Assembly (NCBI GenBank): GCA_025331435.1
Contig: JAIWNI010000006.1
Span: 485,316 to 549,315 of the forward strand
Reading direction: 5' to 3'
DNA: 64,000 bases
From: Choanephora cucurbitarum
Taxonomy: Eukaryota; Mucoromycota; Mucoromycetes; Mucorales; Choanephoraceae
Every line of letters starts with the position of its first letter. Positions within the stretch are counted from its first letter, which is position 1. The notes beneath the pieces are model-generated. The model had not been told where the DNA came from and did not search any database. It saw only the letters and a list, made by a program, of their open reading frames with translations. Of the stretch, positions 33,331-47,149 are shown in pieces. The translations under genes and the position numbers were made by a program.

Positions 33331-36300
33331 TTAGTCTTCGTCCATAGACTCGTCTTCATCGCTTTCTTCTCCTTCGGCAACATCTAATTCCATATCTAAT
33401 TCTTGATCACAGCCATTGTAACTGTCGGCCATTAAAAAGAGTTTGAGTGTGTGTTGACCTGCCTTGGGTGCAACAAAATCTAATCGAACAGTCAATTTTT
33501 GTTGCAAAGTCACTCTCTTGATAGCCAATAATGTCTTTGTTTCTTGGTCACCAATTACAATCCACCAGCCTTCATCCTTCTTCTTGGGGAAGTAAGGTGC
33601 AATAACAGGACCGACTTCTTCTTCGTCTTCATCCATTTCTCTTTCCAATTGGACTCTAACATTGACAATGCTTCCGGCTGTGACAGAATCCTTATCGGCG
33701 ACATCAAAACCAACTTCAATATTGGGGTATCTGTTGACGAAGCGAGCTACTTCACGCATCTTACGTTGATTTAATTGAAGACATTCATTACGAACATCAT
33801 CTTCTAATTCCATAATATCAAATACAGATTCAACGCCTTGATCTTCACAGCGCTTGATGATTTCGCTTGTGAAATATGGAATCTGTTTGAGAGGAGAGTC
33901 ACGGTCCCACATGGCTTGAACAGACATCTGTGATAATTCCATAGCAGCCAAAGCAGGAGATAACCAACCGCTTGAAGAAATAACATCAACACAAGCTTGC
34001 AATAAGGGCACAACCTTTTCTACAATCAACACTTGATCTGATTGAAGGTCTGGCGGCAGCTGAACACGAGAGAAGTGTGCTTGTAACAAAATATTGGTCT
34101 TGATTCTAGGTGTGTTAAACTTAGGACTGGCCAACTTGACAGGCACACGATCATAGATACGCTGCAAAATGCCTTCTTCATGATGGCGAATGGGGATATT
34201 GTCGAATTCAGTAGCAGATGATACAATTTCCAACAAACCTCTGAGTTTTGTGGTATTCTTCAAACTGACACTGAACATATCCACTGTAGTGTAGTTGATG
34301 TTATAATAAGCTGCAATCATACCCAAGTTGAGAGGGCTGATATCCATTTCATCTTCAATAGTGATACATTTGGTCTCTTCAAGATCATTGAGAGTACTTT
34401 CAACAAGCTCAGAGAGATGGTCAGATAAGTGACGATGAGAAATGCCTTGAAGACCATAGTAGTTTGGATTATGAGTCATACGGCGGTACAGGAATGTCCA
34501 GGTAAGATAATCAACAGCATCTTGCTTGTTTTCAATTGTTTTGGTTACAATTTCAGCATTAAAGTGATCATGCATCAATTGATCCAAATGAGATTCAACA
34601 GGCAAAGCTTCATACAAGAATTTCTTGTAAAACTCTTTCTTGTTGGCTTGACACATAAGAACGCACTTGCCAGTCTCATCTTGAAGAGGACGGCAGGCAC
34701 GACCCATCATTTGCAGTACATCAGTAATGGGGTAATCGGCATAGCGGTGTTCTTTGCCTTCAAAGTATTGTGTACCCATCACAATAACCATGTGAGAATG
34801 CAAAGGAAGAGCCCAACAGGTATCACGAGAAGCAATGATGACTTGAATAGCACCAATTTCATAAAGTTGCTCTACAATCTTCTTGTCTTGCTTTGAAAGA
34901 GCCTCATGATAGAAACCAATGCCATGCTGAAGTGTTTCAGCTAGGGATCTGTCTTGAACACGATCTAACATAGACTGTATCTCCTCCAACTTACAATGCA
35001 AGAATTGATCGGGCTTACCATCTGCCACACAGTAGGTGATAAGATCAACAGCAGTCAACTTACACTGCTTTCTAGAGGGGACAAAGACGATTGAAGGCTT
35101 GTTATCTGCATGTGTAGTAATAGCAAGGTAAGTAGGCTTGGCCATAGCCATCATAAGAGAAGCAAAATGAGGTACATTGTAGCTTTGAATGTGGATTTCC
35201 AAAGGTACAGGACGTACAGAAGGATGGAAGTTGAACACAGAATGGGAAGTGGCGCCGATCCATTCACCCAAATCACGAGCATTAGCAAGAGAAGTACTCA
35301 AGGCAACAACACGAATAGGTTTTTGAGTTTGAGAGGCGATATATCTCATTCTGGAGACAATGACTTCATAAGTTGGACCAAGATCACCACCGATCATATG
35401 AATTTCATCAGCAATGAACAAGTCAACATTTTGAACATTCTTTCTTTGCTTCCAACGTCTAGAGATGACATCCCATTGAGTAGGAGTACAACAAATGATA
35501 TTGCCACGTTCCAACAACTTCAAGTCAGCACTGGTTTCACCTGTCAAGGCAACGACTTCTTTACCTCCGCCAATTTTGCTAAACTTCTCAGACCAGTCAG
35601 CAACGCGTTGATTGACAAGCTCCTGGAAAGGTGCAACATAAACGGCTCGAGAATCAGCTACTTGGCTCCATAAATGAAGTAAAGCAAATTCAGCGCAAAC
35701 GGTTTTACCAGAACCAGTAGGTGCACCAATAAAGGTGTTTTCATTGGTAGTGTAAAGTGCATTGAATACTTGAGTTTGCACAGGGTTAAATTGACTGATC
35801 CATGATGAGTAAATCTTCTCATATTCAGGGTTTCGCAAAGCAGAGACTGGCAAAGGCTGAAGGTCATGAAGCTCAGTATGAGGAGCATATTTTTCAGGAA
35901 GGATCAAGTGCTTAAAAGAAACAGGGAGCTTAGTATCACAGTGCATCCAACGATCGGCAACAACCGTAATAAAGTAGTTGGGTGGCAATGGCTCGTAAAG
36001 AGGAACAGTAAACGAGACCAGATGTTCTTCTTCAGCATATCTTTGCTTAAGGACAAAGTATTCATGATGCAATATATGCTCGCCATCTACATCTTCAACC
36101 AAGATCCAAAAGGCTTCAGCGAGACCATGCACTTTTTCATCCCATTGGAAATCAGGTGTAATTGTGAGTTCTACCTTCAAAAGAGAGCGAGTGACAGGTT
36201 GAACATGAGCTTGAAGATCAAGTTTAGGGAACTGATGTACAAATTTATGAAGTGTACGACCGGCCTTGGGCTGGCCAATTAGTTCGCCTAATTCCTGGGG

Positions 36301-39300
36301 ATTCAAGTCAAAGTAACGTTCCCAGGGGAATTCCTTGCGTTCAAGTCGGCGCACAATATCTTGAGGCATTGCCTTGAATTGACGTAAAGGAGACATGGGT
36401 AGCCACATGCGCTTCTCAACCATCTTACACATATCTAAAGCCTTCTTGGTGAGTTGAGCCCAACCACGTTTCAAACAGATCTCAAAGATGGCACGGAGAA
36501 TACGGCCAGCGCTTTGGGTAACATATACCATATCAGAAACAAGAGCAAATCCTTCTAACTTCAACTGAGAGATATAGGCTTGCAACAAGACATTGATCTT
36601 AGCTGTAGGTTCATCCAAGCTTTCCTTCACAGGGACAGGTACACGTTCCAACAATTTTTGAAGTTCCATCTTTTCTTCTTCACGAACAGGAATATATTTA
36701 AATTCGTCAGAAAGAGCGAAAACACGGAAGAGTTCAATTTCACTCATCATAGGACGCAAATGTTGGTTGTAAGTAGACATAGAGTGATGGCTGACATAAA
36801 AGTGGGAAGCAATACGACCTAATTCGGAAACTTGGAAGCGACCAGACTTCTTATCGTACTTGATTAAGTTGCACTTATCCAAGATGGTAGCAGCGGCATG
36901 GATCAAATCAACTCGCTTTTGTTCCAAATGAGGATCGTCTTCAAGGTCGTCAATCGAAATACTATAGAGTGTAGGATTACGCAGCATACGAACATAGAGA
37001 TAAGTGTAACCAAGCCATTGTACAGCTTCATCTCGATTTCTGATGGTACCCAATACAATCTCGGCGTTCAAGTTATCGGCAAGACGAGATACGAATTGAG
37101 ACTCAATCGGAAGTTGTGTATTGATCAATGAGAGATAGTACTGCAATTCAGAATGTGCTGTAATGATGATACCTTCACCATAAGTATCATATTGAGGACG
37201 ACCAGCACGACCTAACATTTGCAAAACATCCTGTGGAGAAAGCTCAACCCAGCGACCCTTTTCAGGAGAGTAAATTTGAGTACCCTTGATGATAACTGCG
37301 TGTGCAGGCAAGTTAACACCCCAAGCCAAAGTAGCAGTGGAGCATAAAACCTTGATGTGTCCATCAGCAAACAATTCTTCGACAAGAGTACGATCAGCAC
37401 GAGTCATACCAGCATGGTGAATAGCAAAACCATAAGGCAAGAGATCTTGAAGGTTGGCATCCTTAACTGTAGCAGCTTCAGACTGAAGAATTTCTCGGCT
37501 TGCGGAATCTTGCTTCAAGAAACGAGTGATTGTTTCCTTCTCGATAGCCATATCGCGAAGTGTTTTTGCAGTCTTTGCAGTTTCTTTACGAGAATGGGTA
37601 AAGACGAGAACCTGATTTTCTTCTTTTTGGTCAAGCTGCTCAATCAATTTCTCATAACAGACTTCATTCATAGTCTGGAAACGCTTAATAGCTTTCTTTT
37701 CAGTCACACCAATAAACTGTTGCTTCAATGGACAGGGACGATAAGAACCATCAAAATGGAAAAGACCAGTTTTGCTGTCTACACGCAAGAATGCAGCAAC
37801 ATCAGCATAGTTAGGCAACGTAGCAGAAAGACCAACAAGACGAACTAATTCTTGAGTTTGTTCCATATTACGGATAGTACGAGAGATGATACTTTCAAGA
37901 ACAGGACCACGGTCATCATGCAACAAGTGAATTTCATCAATAATGATAAGACGAACCAAAGCAGTATAACTACGATCGGTGGCCTTACGAGTGATGACAT
38001 CCCATTTCTCAGGTGTAGTCACAATTATCTGAGTCTCTGCAATTTGTTGTTTTGTCAATTGGCGATCACCAGTCAATTCAGCAACAGAGATACCGTAAGG
38101 CTTAAGACGTTGACTGAAGTTACCAACCATTTCAGCTACAAGAGCCTTCATGGGAGCAATGTAGACGATCTTGAAATTATCGAGATCAATCAAACCAGTT
38201 TCAGGATCACGATTTTTACCGATTTCATGTAATATAGTGAGCATAGCTACATTGGTTTTACCAGCACCAGTAGGAGCACACAAGAGAAGGTTTTCGTCAC
38301 TACCAAAGGCTGTAGGGTAAAGTCTACTTTGAACACGATTAAGACTAGTAGGGCCTACAAAGGCCTCTTGAGCCCAATCAGGCATAGACTTGATAGGAAC
38401 TAATTTCTCGCCTGTACCGTATTGCTCAGGCTTAGGAGCTGGTACATGAATTTCTTCATAGCCCTTCTTAGAGCGCTTGAATGAACCGTCAGGTAGCTTG
38501 ACTTTCTTGTTGGACATCAAGTGAGAGCCTTGCTCAAAGATGAGTGAGTCCAAATCAATCAATTGACGAGGGGCCACTGTAGTGCCAGGCTGAATAGTGA
38601 CAGTAGTGGGTAGTTGACCACGGCTACGACCCTTAAGTGCACCTTCACTGTCGATTTCCATTGCAGTATCTACAACACCCTTTCTTTCTAAAGCTTCGCC
38701 ACGACGTTGACGATCGCCACTAAGACTGTGCAAGATCCATCCCAAATTCTTGCTTTGCATTTCTTTCTCAACTGCAATCTTATCATTACCGTCCACTCGT
38801 GCAAGACGTGTACACCAGTAAATGAGTTCACGATTCTTGATTAGAATACGAACAAGGTCAAACTTATCGAAATCAAACAGAACCATTAGCTCGTTTTCAC
38901 AATCACGAATATCTACTGTTTCTGAGCCTAAAATATCAAATGCTTGAACTGTCTTTTCTTGTGCTGTGTGAGCGTCTGGGTAGTGTGCAGCAATTTGTCT
39001 CTGAAGCCAAAATGCATCAACGTCGTGAGGATAAAGTGTGTCATCATCTTGAGCAGTAGCGGAAGCAGCTTTTTTGTTACCAGATCGCTTCTTCTTCTTT
39101 TCCTGTCCGGGAAGTACAGTCTTGAAGCCATCTTCTTCATCTGTTGACTGCGCAGCGTCTTCTGCCTCATCTGGAACAGGCACATTCATGGCCTCTTCAT
39201 CGACGTCTTCCTCTTCCTCTTCTTTCATTTCAAATTGATCGTCTTCTTCTTCTTCATCGTCATCAAACACAACAGCAACACCTAGTTCGTCATCAATCTC

Positions 39301-39927
39301 GCCAATTTTGTCGCCATTTTCATCTACGTCCATAGCTTCTCCATCAGCTGAATAGTCTGTAATCTTTTTAGACAGATTGACAAGCTGAGCAAACTGTTCA
39401 GACTTGATGTTGCCAATAACGGATTCAATCTCTTTCTTTTTGTCAAAATCCTTTAGTGTATCTGTCTTTAATGTTTCCAGCACATCGTCAGCTGCGCTTC
39501 GGATGACATCGCGTGCTTGATCACCTAAGTGTTCATATACAAATGAAAGAATGTGCTCGTAAGCTTCGCGTGTTTCTTTGGTACGAGGTCTGTAATTAAG
39601 GCCTTCCCAGTCTTCAGTAGCTGATAAGACAGAGGAATAGCCATAAGCTCGACTAATAGCACTTTCTTCTTTTCTTTTGCGTCTTTTTTCAATTGATTCT
39701 TCAGAACGTTTGGCAGCTGCTTTCTTTTTCTTCTCTTCGATGCCCTTTGGTGTCTCTCTTTGTGCACGAGAACCAAATTCTTTAGGATCGATCTTGCCGA
39801 ATAATGAGTCAGGCTCACCGGTGGGTTCTTGATCTCTACGTGGCAAACCTTTACGGTTGGCTTGCAAAACCAGGCTAGAAGTAGCAGCATATTGATACTG
39901 GTTTGCTTTTGCAAAGTTCTCAGCCAT
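33331..39927 (-). CDS. BRR2: U5 snRNP RNA helicase Brr2
   Basis: One uninterrupted frame of 2198 residues, close to yeast (2163) and human (2136) Brr2. Order: acidic N-terminal region (Asp/Glu-rich at about 225-265), then helicase cassette 1 with Walker A APTGAGKT at about 550, DEIH at about 662 and GLSATLP, followed by a Sec63 domain. Cassette 2 has Walker A APTGSGKT at about 1403, DEIH at about 1507 and a divergent motif [12 protein letters not shown], followed by a second Sec63 domain and an acidic tail. Brr2 unwinds U4/U6 to activate the spliceosome. The second cassette is normally catalytically poor; here its Walker A and DEIH box look intact while motif III is altered, as expected for Brr2 rather than the paralogue Slh1/ASCC3. 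No introns, unlike most neighbours. Confidence 0.95.
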   Translation of the reverse strand: MAENFAKANQYQYAATSSLVLQANRKGLPRRDQEPTGEPDSLFGKIDPKEFGSRAQRETPKGIEEKKKKAAAKRSEESIEKRRKRKEESAISRAYGYSSVLSATEDWEGLNYRPRTKETREAYEHILSFVYEHLGDQARDVIRSAADDVLETLKTDTLKDFDKKKEIESVIGNIKSEQFAQLVNLSKKITDYSADGEAMDVDENGDKIGEIDDELGVAVVFDDDEEEEDDQFEMKEEEEEDVDEEAMNVPVPDEAEDAAQSTDEEDGFKTVLPGQEKKKKRSGNKKAASATAQDDDTLYPHDVDAFWLQRQIAAHYPDAHTAQEKTVQAFDILGSETVDIRDCENELMVLFDFDKFDLVRILIKNRELIYWCTRLARVDGNDKIAVEKEMQSKNLGWILHSLSGDRQRRGEALERKGVVDTAMEIDSEGALKGRSRGQLPTTVTIQPGTTVAPRQLIDLDSLIFEQGSHLMSNKKVKLPDGSFKRSKKGYEEIHVPAPKPEQYGTGEKLVPIKSMPDWAQEAFVGPTSLNRVQSRLYPTAFGSDENLLLCAPTGAGKTNVAMLTILHEIGKNRDPETGLIDLDNFKIVYIAPMKALVAEMVGNFSQRLKPYGISVAELTGDRQLTKQQIAETQIIVTTPEKWDVITRKATDRSYTALVRLIIIDEIHLLHDDRGPVLESIISRTIRNMEQTQELVRLVGLSATLPNYADVAAFLRVDSKTGLFHFDGSYRPCPLKQQFIGVTEKKAIKRFQTMNEVCYEKLIEQLDQKEENQVLVFTHSRKETAKTAKTLRDMAIEKETITRFLKQDSASREILQSEAATVKDANLQDLLPYGFAIHHAGMTRADRTLVEELFADGHIKVLCSTATLAWGVNLPAHAVIIKGTQIYSPEKGRWVELSPQDVLQMLGRAGRPQYDTYGEGIIITAHSELQYYLSLINTQLPIESQFVSRLADNLNAEIVLGTIRNRDEAVQWLGYTYLYVRMLRNPTLYSISIDDLEDDPHLEQKRVDLIHAAATILDKCNLIKYDKKSGRFQVSELGRIASHFYVSHHSMSTYNQHLRPMMSEIELFRVFALSDEFKYIPVREEEKMELQKLLERVPVPVKESLDEPTAKINVLLQAYISQLKLEGFALVSDMVYVTQSAGRILRAIFEICLKRGWAQLTKKALDMCKMVEKRMWLPMSPLRQFKAMPQDIVRRLERKEFPWERYFDLNPQELGELIGQPKAGRTLHKFVHQFPKLDLQAHVQPVTRSLLKVELTITPDFQWDEKVHGLAEAFWILVEDVDGEHILHHEYFVLKQRYAEEEHLVSFTVPLYEPLPPNYFITVVADRWMHCDTKLPVSFKHLILPEKYAPHTELHDLQPLPVSALRNPEYEKIYSSWISQFNPVQTQVFNALYTTNENTFIGAPTGSGKTVCAEFALLHLWSQVADSRAVYVAPFQELVNQRVADWSEKFSKIGGGKEVVALTGETSADLKLLERGNIICCTPTQWDVISRRWKQRKNVQNVDLFIADEIHMIGGDLGPTYEVIVSRMRYIASQTQKPIRVVALSTSLANARDLGEWIGATSHSVFNFHPSVRPVPLEIHIQSYNVPHFASLMMAMAKPTYLAITTHADNKPSIVFVPSRKQCKLTAVDLITYCVADGKPDQFLHCKLEEIQSMLDRVQDRSLAETLQHGIGFYHEALSKQDKKIVEQLYEIGAIQVIIASRDTCWALPLHSHMVIVMGTQYFEGKEHRYADYPITDVLQMMGRACRPLQDETGKCVLMCQANKKEFYKKFLYEALPVESHLDQLMHDHFNAEIVTKTIENKQDAVDYLTWTFLYRRMTHNPNYYGLQGISHRHLSDHLSELVESTLNDLEETKCITIEDEMDISPLNLGMIAAYYNINYTTVDMFSVSLKNTTKLRGLLEIVSSATEFDNIPIRHHEEGILQRIYDRVPVKLASPKFNTPRIKTNILLQAHFSRVQLPPDLQSDQVLIVEKVVPLLQACVDVISSSGWLSPALAAMELSQMSVQAMWDRDSPLKQIPYFTSEIIKRCEDQGVESVFDIMELEDDVRNECLQLNQRKMREVARFVNRYPNIEVGFDVADKDSVTAGSIVNVRVQLEREMDEDEEEVGPVIAPYFPKKKDEGWWIVIGDQETKTLLAIKRVTLQQKLTVRLDFVAPKAGQHTLKLFLMADSYNGCDQELDMELDVAEGEESDEDESMDED

Positions 39928-41180
39928 TTTTTATGTACAACTAAATTAAGATAAAAACTTTGTCGTATATATATATGCTGCAAGCTCTACAAATGAGAAA
40001 AATAAGATGATGAGATTTTTGAAATTCCTCTGCTACTGCTTTCCATTTACCAATGAAGAAGGATGGTCAAATTGAGTTGCAACGAGAATGAGTACAGTAT
40101 CAAATAAAAAGAAAAAGTGAAGTCAATCAATTTCACGCCTCTCACTCTCTCTCTCTTTTTTTCTGGAAACTGCGCGTTTATAATGAGCGTGTTGCGTCAT
40201 TCAAACCCAATGGTGGCTTGGTTTAACTATTCAAGAATATAATGCATGAGGAATACGCCTTTACTGCGAAATAGATCTGTTCTCATGCTTTGTGTTATTA
40301 TTAATGATACTAGTCCTCCCAATACAATTGCTACAAACAAAGCTTTGTTTCTGTATTGCCGAAAGCAAGATTTCATGCTTATAAGCAATTGAAATGGAAG
40401 AATCATATGAAAACAGCAAATATATTATTTTTGACAGCTTATGTGATCGTAAAGAGCAATAACCTTCATCGTATAAAACTGAGCTTTGAGCGAAAGCTGC
40501 TGTGCTTCCGATTGCTAACTAACAATACTATCTACTGATGTATCCTTTTAACCTATCCATCGGGCCAGCACAACAAAGCAAAGTTAGACTTTCATTATGT
40601 CCAAAAATGGAGAGATGCCTAAGGAGCTGTGTAGTATGCTTCATTTATCTGATTTTATCCTGCATAAATACAGGCCTATTTTTAAAGGAAAAGCCTTTGA
40701 CTTGATTACAATGCCTTCTCAAGAGAAACATATTGTGAAGCATATCTTTGAGTTTGAGACAATGTCATTTTCAAGAACCTTCTAATAAACCAATTTGTTA
40801 GGGAAAGAGGGCTTCTTCTTAGACTGATAAAGAGTATACCAACTGTAGAAATACTAGCCACTAATTTTGTAAGTTGCAGAGAACGTGAGCCGTGATACGA
40901 CAAAGGAGCTGTCTTTCTTGATCAACAATTACGTATAGAATTTTTTCTACAAAATCAAACTGTTAACACGCCGACGATGTTGGTTTGTATGAGCTGGGCA
41001 TGACCAATGATAGAAAAACTATGGGATTTATTTAACAAAACAAGTCTATAAAAGAGCACATTTACTTGTGATCTGATCCCAGTTGCGACTTATTAATCAG
41101 CAATACATTCCATTAGTTTAGTATATCTTTCTGAAACGCTAAATGATATGTCTCGTTTCCTCCCTCCTATTGTTTCATTC
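39928..41180. other. Upstream region of BRR2 and gene-poor DNA
   Basis: A CTCTCT/TTTC-rich tract at 40139-40165 lies in the probable BRR2 promoter. The small frame at 40597-40785 (62 codons, starting ATG) has no recognisable motif and is not supported as a gene. The rest has no coding signal. Confidence 0.35.
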
Positions 41181-41199
41181 TCTAGCGTGATTTTCAATA

Positions 41200-42000
41200 A
41201 AGTCAATGAGCAAACCTATTGATGATAGCTGTCTGTCAACAGAAGAAGATAACAATAAAAGCAAAATGACGAAGCCAGACTTCAAATGGTATACGATTGT
41301 CAACAAAATGAGATTGGCGTCCTGTTAACTGAGGTAAAGCAGCCGTATGTTACTTTTTTGCTTATCACTTCTTAGGTTTGTCCCTCATTTCGAGTGATTG
41401 CAAATGAGTTGTTTAGCATCTTTGAACTTATTTTATGATATATTAATAAAAGATACTTAACCTAGGGTTGATTTGTTGCCTTGAGGTCTATTAGATATAT
41501 GGTGTAATAGAAATCTTACCTGAAGCAATAAACTTTGCAACAAATGTGTTGGATTTTAGAAAAAAGAAAGAAAGATGTGGTGTTATTATACTCATTGATA
41601 GAACACAACAAACTACATCACTATGCAATATAAAAAGTGAGGTATGAGAGTCAGAATATGAGAGGAAGTTGCGATCTTGAGTGTCTTCTAGGTATCCCGT
41701 TCAAGCTCAATCATATCAAAAATTTCAGGATCGTGATCAAAGATTCCGTCAAACGAAACATATTTAAGAGGATGAAGGTTTGCGGGTTAGAATTATGGAT
41801 GTTTATGGAATGAACAATTGGAAGAGCTTGTCCGTTTTGTTCGACATTCTGTTAACCATTTTCAAAAAGGCCTTGATGAAAAGCTGCTTTGATAAAATCT
41901 CTTATGATGAAATATGTAATGTTACAAAAGCGCAATTTGATTTGAGCAAAAGCACAATAGCCCAAACTGAGTCACAACAAAGCGAACATTGAAGCAAAAA
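41200..42000 (+). pseudogene. Second relic of the PD...EVK repeat-associated family
   Basis: Around 41220-41360 the plus strand reads TEEDNNKSKMTKPDF, then, after a one-base frame change near 41285, MVYDCQQNEIGVLLTEVKQP. The PD and the later Glu-Val-Lys match the spacing and context of the copy at 11.8-13.1 kb (IPDLVVYVD...LLVIEVKKQG). A later block at about 41780-41870 (VRIMDVYGMNNWKSLSVLFDILLTIF) corresponds to the C-terminal part of such proteins. The copy is frame-broken and much of the length is missing. Family function is unknown; the nuclease idea is an inference from the motif. Confidence 0.4.
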
Positions 42001-42176
42001 GCACAAAAGGATTTTGATTTGTGTAAATTGGTGCCGGAGGCATTTTATTAAAACACACTTTCAGGCACATACATCACAATAAGTCACGCCCAAATAAACA
42101 TCTAAAACGTTACAAGAATTTCACTTTCCTTCTTCCTCTCTCTTCTTCTTTTTTTTTTTCTTAAATTTATACCACA

Positions 42177-43305
<1,129 letters not shown>

Positions 43306-46075
43306 TCTACCATCATCATTCATAAATACTATTATACAACTCCATGTAAATCTATATAACACTAATTTCCTCAGAAAAATAAAAAAAAGCCCCTTAAAAT
43401 ACATGCTAGTTTGGCATTGTACGTCAAAATATCTGCAGCATGAATGCTTCTAAAGTGTAAGCGCACTTGAAAGACATGCAGATTTGATGACTTTGTCCAC
43501 TTAGTATAGCAACAATCTGTATTATTTTGTACATACTGCTCTTTTTGGACTAAGTAATTATGAACAGAATTGTTCTTGTTTTAAAATAGGTTCTTTGTTT
43601 TGTTTGATATGAGGCTTCTGTAAAGATTTATCGTAAATAAATAAAATTTTGGATATATTAAAGTAGCTTCTTGGTTTAAAACGCCAAAAAATAGCAGCTT
43701 TTTGATAAGCTTTACAAACATGGAATATATATATATATGTTTTCAAACTATAATCGACAAACACTGTTCCTATACAACAGTCGCTTTACCCTAGGAGTGT
43801 TCATATCCTTGAGAATTGCACTTTCAAGTCATATGATTACCGTAGCTTTTTCTGAAAATGCTTATGGATTAGACGCATAGCTTGTACAACAACTTTTTTG
43901 CTGGAGCTCATCAAAGTTCGTCAGCTTTCAAAAGTTGAATTGGCAAAACATACAAAAGATCTAAAAATCGAAACAAATCAATGCTATTGCATTATTGCAT
44001 AACAACTTGTGAACCAATCAAAAGTAAATACCAGCTTTCCTTCCTGTCTTCTACAAGATTCTTTTACTTTAGAGAATTTGAGCTTCAGTTGATGGATCGC
44101 AAAAGTCAAGAATTTCAGACAATCGGCCTATTAATGGCAAGGCAATACGAGAGACTGGTCAAAAACAACGCAGCTAATAGCTCTCACTTGTATAGCTACT
44201 TATTCTTTTGTCACAAGAAAGTTAAGAGAATTTCAGATGTGAATGACATAAACAATTCTGTTTTCGATCTTTAGTTCAAGCAACCTCGTCTGTTATCAAC
44301 ACAATTAATGCGTTTTTCATGTTTAGGAAATTGAACAATTGTTATCAAAAAGATACTTTGCCTGCTGTGGAAACATTCATTCAAGAAACTCAGACTGAAG
44401 TTAGTCAAAGAAGGTTTAGTTCATTGAAATACACTAACCCACCTAGTCCACGCTTCTTTTCTCTATTCTAAAGCACATCTAAATTGACAAACAGTCGTTC
44501 TGAAAGATTGCTAAATCAGTAGATAACGAAAGTATTGACACAAGAGGAAAGTTTAATGACGATCTTACTAGTGCTTACTCTCATTTTTTTTTATTTTACA
44601 AAGTTAGGTGTATATTCGCTAGAAAAGTTGCCCACAGATAAAAGAAAAGTCTGGTATGTATTGACTACAGTATAGCTCTATTTACAGTAAGCTGACACTG
44701 TTGCTTTCTTAACAGGAACATTATTCAAGCTGATGGATACTCTATCCAATTTATCTTTAAGAAGACGCAATCAAATGAAGATTGTGTGGCATTTTTTCCT
44801 TAAAATTCGATAAGTGATGTTAATGATAGCGCAATTATATGAGTTGTTGATCCCGGTATCTTCGCTGCTGTCAACTCTTCTTCTAAGTAATCCAGTGACC
44901 CACAGAGAATCCGAAAGACATCTTCAAGCGAATACTATAATTTAAATGGCTATCATAAAGCTTCAAAAGAAAAACGCCACATCAAAGGGATCATAAAAGA
45001 AATTTCCAATTTATCAGCCAATTGCCTTCATCGAAAATATTCAAAATAAGTCATTTTACAAATACTTACAGAGCAAGGCCTTAAAATTGTGAACGTACCT
45101 CTGACTACTATGACGAAGGTTGTTGGCTATCAAAATCGATGCTCAAGAAGCAAAAAGCTGCTTACGAAATTTCAAAAAGGTCATTACATGGAAGCAAGAA
45201 ATAAGGTAAGAACAGTAATGTTGGCACCAAGCTATTAAATACTTTTAAGAGGTTACCTTTGCTTTAAAGACTTTCGCATTAAAGGAAAACAGATTTAGTT
45301 CCATGTAATAGACTCAATTAGGCCAGGAACACAATAATTTCGTCTTACTTTGATCAAACAGGGAAGATGCTGTTTTTTGACAACAGAAACAATTATTCAG
45401 CTCTTTTATCCAAACAAATTCAATCAATAAGTATTTATAGCACCAAGAAGAAACCATATGAGAAAACAGTTACGAAACGATGCATAGAAAATCTGAAAAT
45501 ATACAAGAAACCGCATGGAACAGAAAAGCATATTGGTGTAACAGAGAAAATTTATAAAGCATATATCGTCTAAAGTTTCAGGTTGATTTTGATGGTCTGG
45601 AAATAAGAGCAATAAGCTCTAATTCAAACTAGAAATCTTTTCGCAACGAGCTAATCTATTGCATATGAATTTCCTTGTGCATGTCTCTTTTGTATGGTAG
45701 TTCCAGAGGGCCAGAATATTGTTGATCTCGAATCAAAACATAAGGTTCAGAATGACATGTGTTTCATCATCCGACAAGAGACTGAGAAGAATAAGGCTGC
45801 ATGATTTCTTTACATTTTAGAAGATTTACTATTTTATTTGAACACACAAACCCGCATTCTTCCTAGTACTACACCTGTTGGTTTCTTGAGAAGCCTGTAT
45901 ATGTGTTTATACCTCTAGATTTTGATTCAAGGACTTGTAACTCTTCAGATCCGGATAATATATGACTGATTTGCTCCAGCACAGTCACTTTTTGAATATT
46001 TTTTTTCTTGCATCTACCTGTCATTTTGGAGCATTTCATTCCTTTCTTTCTTTTGACTTAGATAAATCAAACACA
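43306..46075. other. 2.8-kb gene-poor region between YPT6 and SFM1
   Basis: Short frames occur (97 codons at 43981, 68 codons at 45367) but none carries a motif I recognise. The region has many stops in every frame and looks like decayed repeat DNA. An (AT)n run is near 43727-43738. The last 100 bp form the pyrimidine-rich leader of the SFM1 gene. Confidence 0.35.
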
Positions 46076-46832
46076 ATGGCCAACAAACGCTCTTACATCA
46101 TCGAGCATATGGAAGATGCTATGCATGAATGGTGCACTTTAGAATACAAGCATATGCTACAAAACATCGGTCCCGACCATCTCTATTTCACTTCATTGAC
46201 TGATAAGTGTTTAAACGAAGGTATGCCTGAAGAACTCAAGGCTGCCAAGTGCTTCCAAGCTGATGTTATGAACTTGCCTGGTGTCAAGCCTGAAGAAATC
46301 TGTTTGTTGGATCCTGCTGGTACATCCGAGTTAGCTCCTGAAGATGGTGATAAATTCAAATACTTTTTGTTTGGTGGTATCCTTGGCGATCATCCTCCCA
46401 GAGGTAATACAGCTTTAAGCATAAAGAACACCAGGACAAACCTTAATTTTTTGTTCAATTAGATCGTACTGGTGAATTGCGTAAATTGGGTTTTGCAGGC
46501 AGAAGACTCGGTCCTGTTCAAATGACTACCGATACAGCTGTCAATGTCACTAAGCGTGTTGTTGAAGACAGAAGTAAGTTGAATTGATTCCGCCTTTCTT
46601 TAACACTTATTTATTCTTTCTGTCAGTCCCCTTAAACGAAATTCCTTACATTGATCATCCTGAAATCTTCTTCTCTCGCCATGAATCTGTAACAATGCCT
46701 TTTAGATACATTGCTGAAGAAAAGACCATTACAACTAAGGAAGGCGAACAAAAGACTATCAAGAAGCCTTTGATGCCTCCAGGCATGTTTGAATTAATCA
46801 AGAAGGATAACGAAATGACACTCGACTTTTAG
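46076..46832 (+). CDS. SFM1: SPOUT-domain protein arginine methyltransferase SFM1
   Basis: Three exons (46076-46403, 46463-46573, 46627-46832) encode 214 residues, the size of yeast Sfm1. Conserved blocks are YIIEHMEDAMHEWCTLEYKHM at the start, CLLDPAGTSELAPEDGDKF, YFLFGGILGDHPPRDRTGEL across the first splice site, GFAGRRLGPVQMTTDTAV (the knotted SAM-binding loop) and IPYIDHPEIFFSRHESVTMPFRYI. In yeast, Sfm1 methylates ribosomal protein Rps3 on one arginine. The C-terminal Lys-rich extension after FRYI is about 35 residues. An upstream ATG at 45962 gives a longer frame, but the Sfm1 start at 46076 fits the family. Confidence 0.92.
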
Positions 46833-47149
46833 AAGACTTTTCTCATAATAAAGAAAAAGGTCTGTCTTTTAATCTAGTTGCATTCTGGAAATTTCTCTAC
46901 CTTGAGAGGTTTTTGCTGTGATAACACTACTAATGATATTGGATGAAAAGATGGACTATTCAGAAGAACTTTGTCACTATGGCGACTAGTATAAACCACA
47001 GTAACTATGAGCAATACTCAGATTCAGAAAAGACTCAGGACGAAACCAGTTTATAAAGCAAAGCGCTACTGTTACACCAGATTCGAAGAAATCTCACTTA
47101 TAAAAGCTGTTATTGTTTTCTCTTCTTTTTCTTCTTTAGCTTTCTTTCA
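46833..47149. promoter_or_regulatory. SFM1-GRP94 intergenic region
   Basis: This 317-bp stretch must hold the SFM1 3' UTR and the GRP94 promoter. A TTC-rich tract precedes the ATG at 47150. The unfolded-protein-response element expected for a GRP94 gene was not recognised with confidence. A CACAG/ACCAC stretch near 46995-47010 is not a clear match. Confidence 0.35.

Noticed and set aside
34800..35420. Second helicase cassette suggesting Slh1/ASCC3 instead of Brr2
   Set aside because: Both have two cassettes, but the acidic N-terminus, the length and the divergent motif III of cassette 2 favour Brr2.
34429..38232. Plus-strand open frames of 120-190 codons opposite BRR2
   Set aside because: They are antisense shadows of the long BRR2 frame and have no motif of their own.
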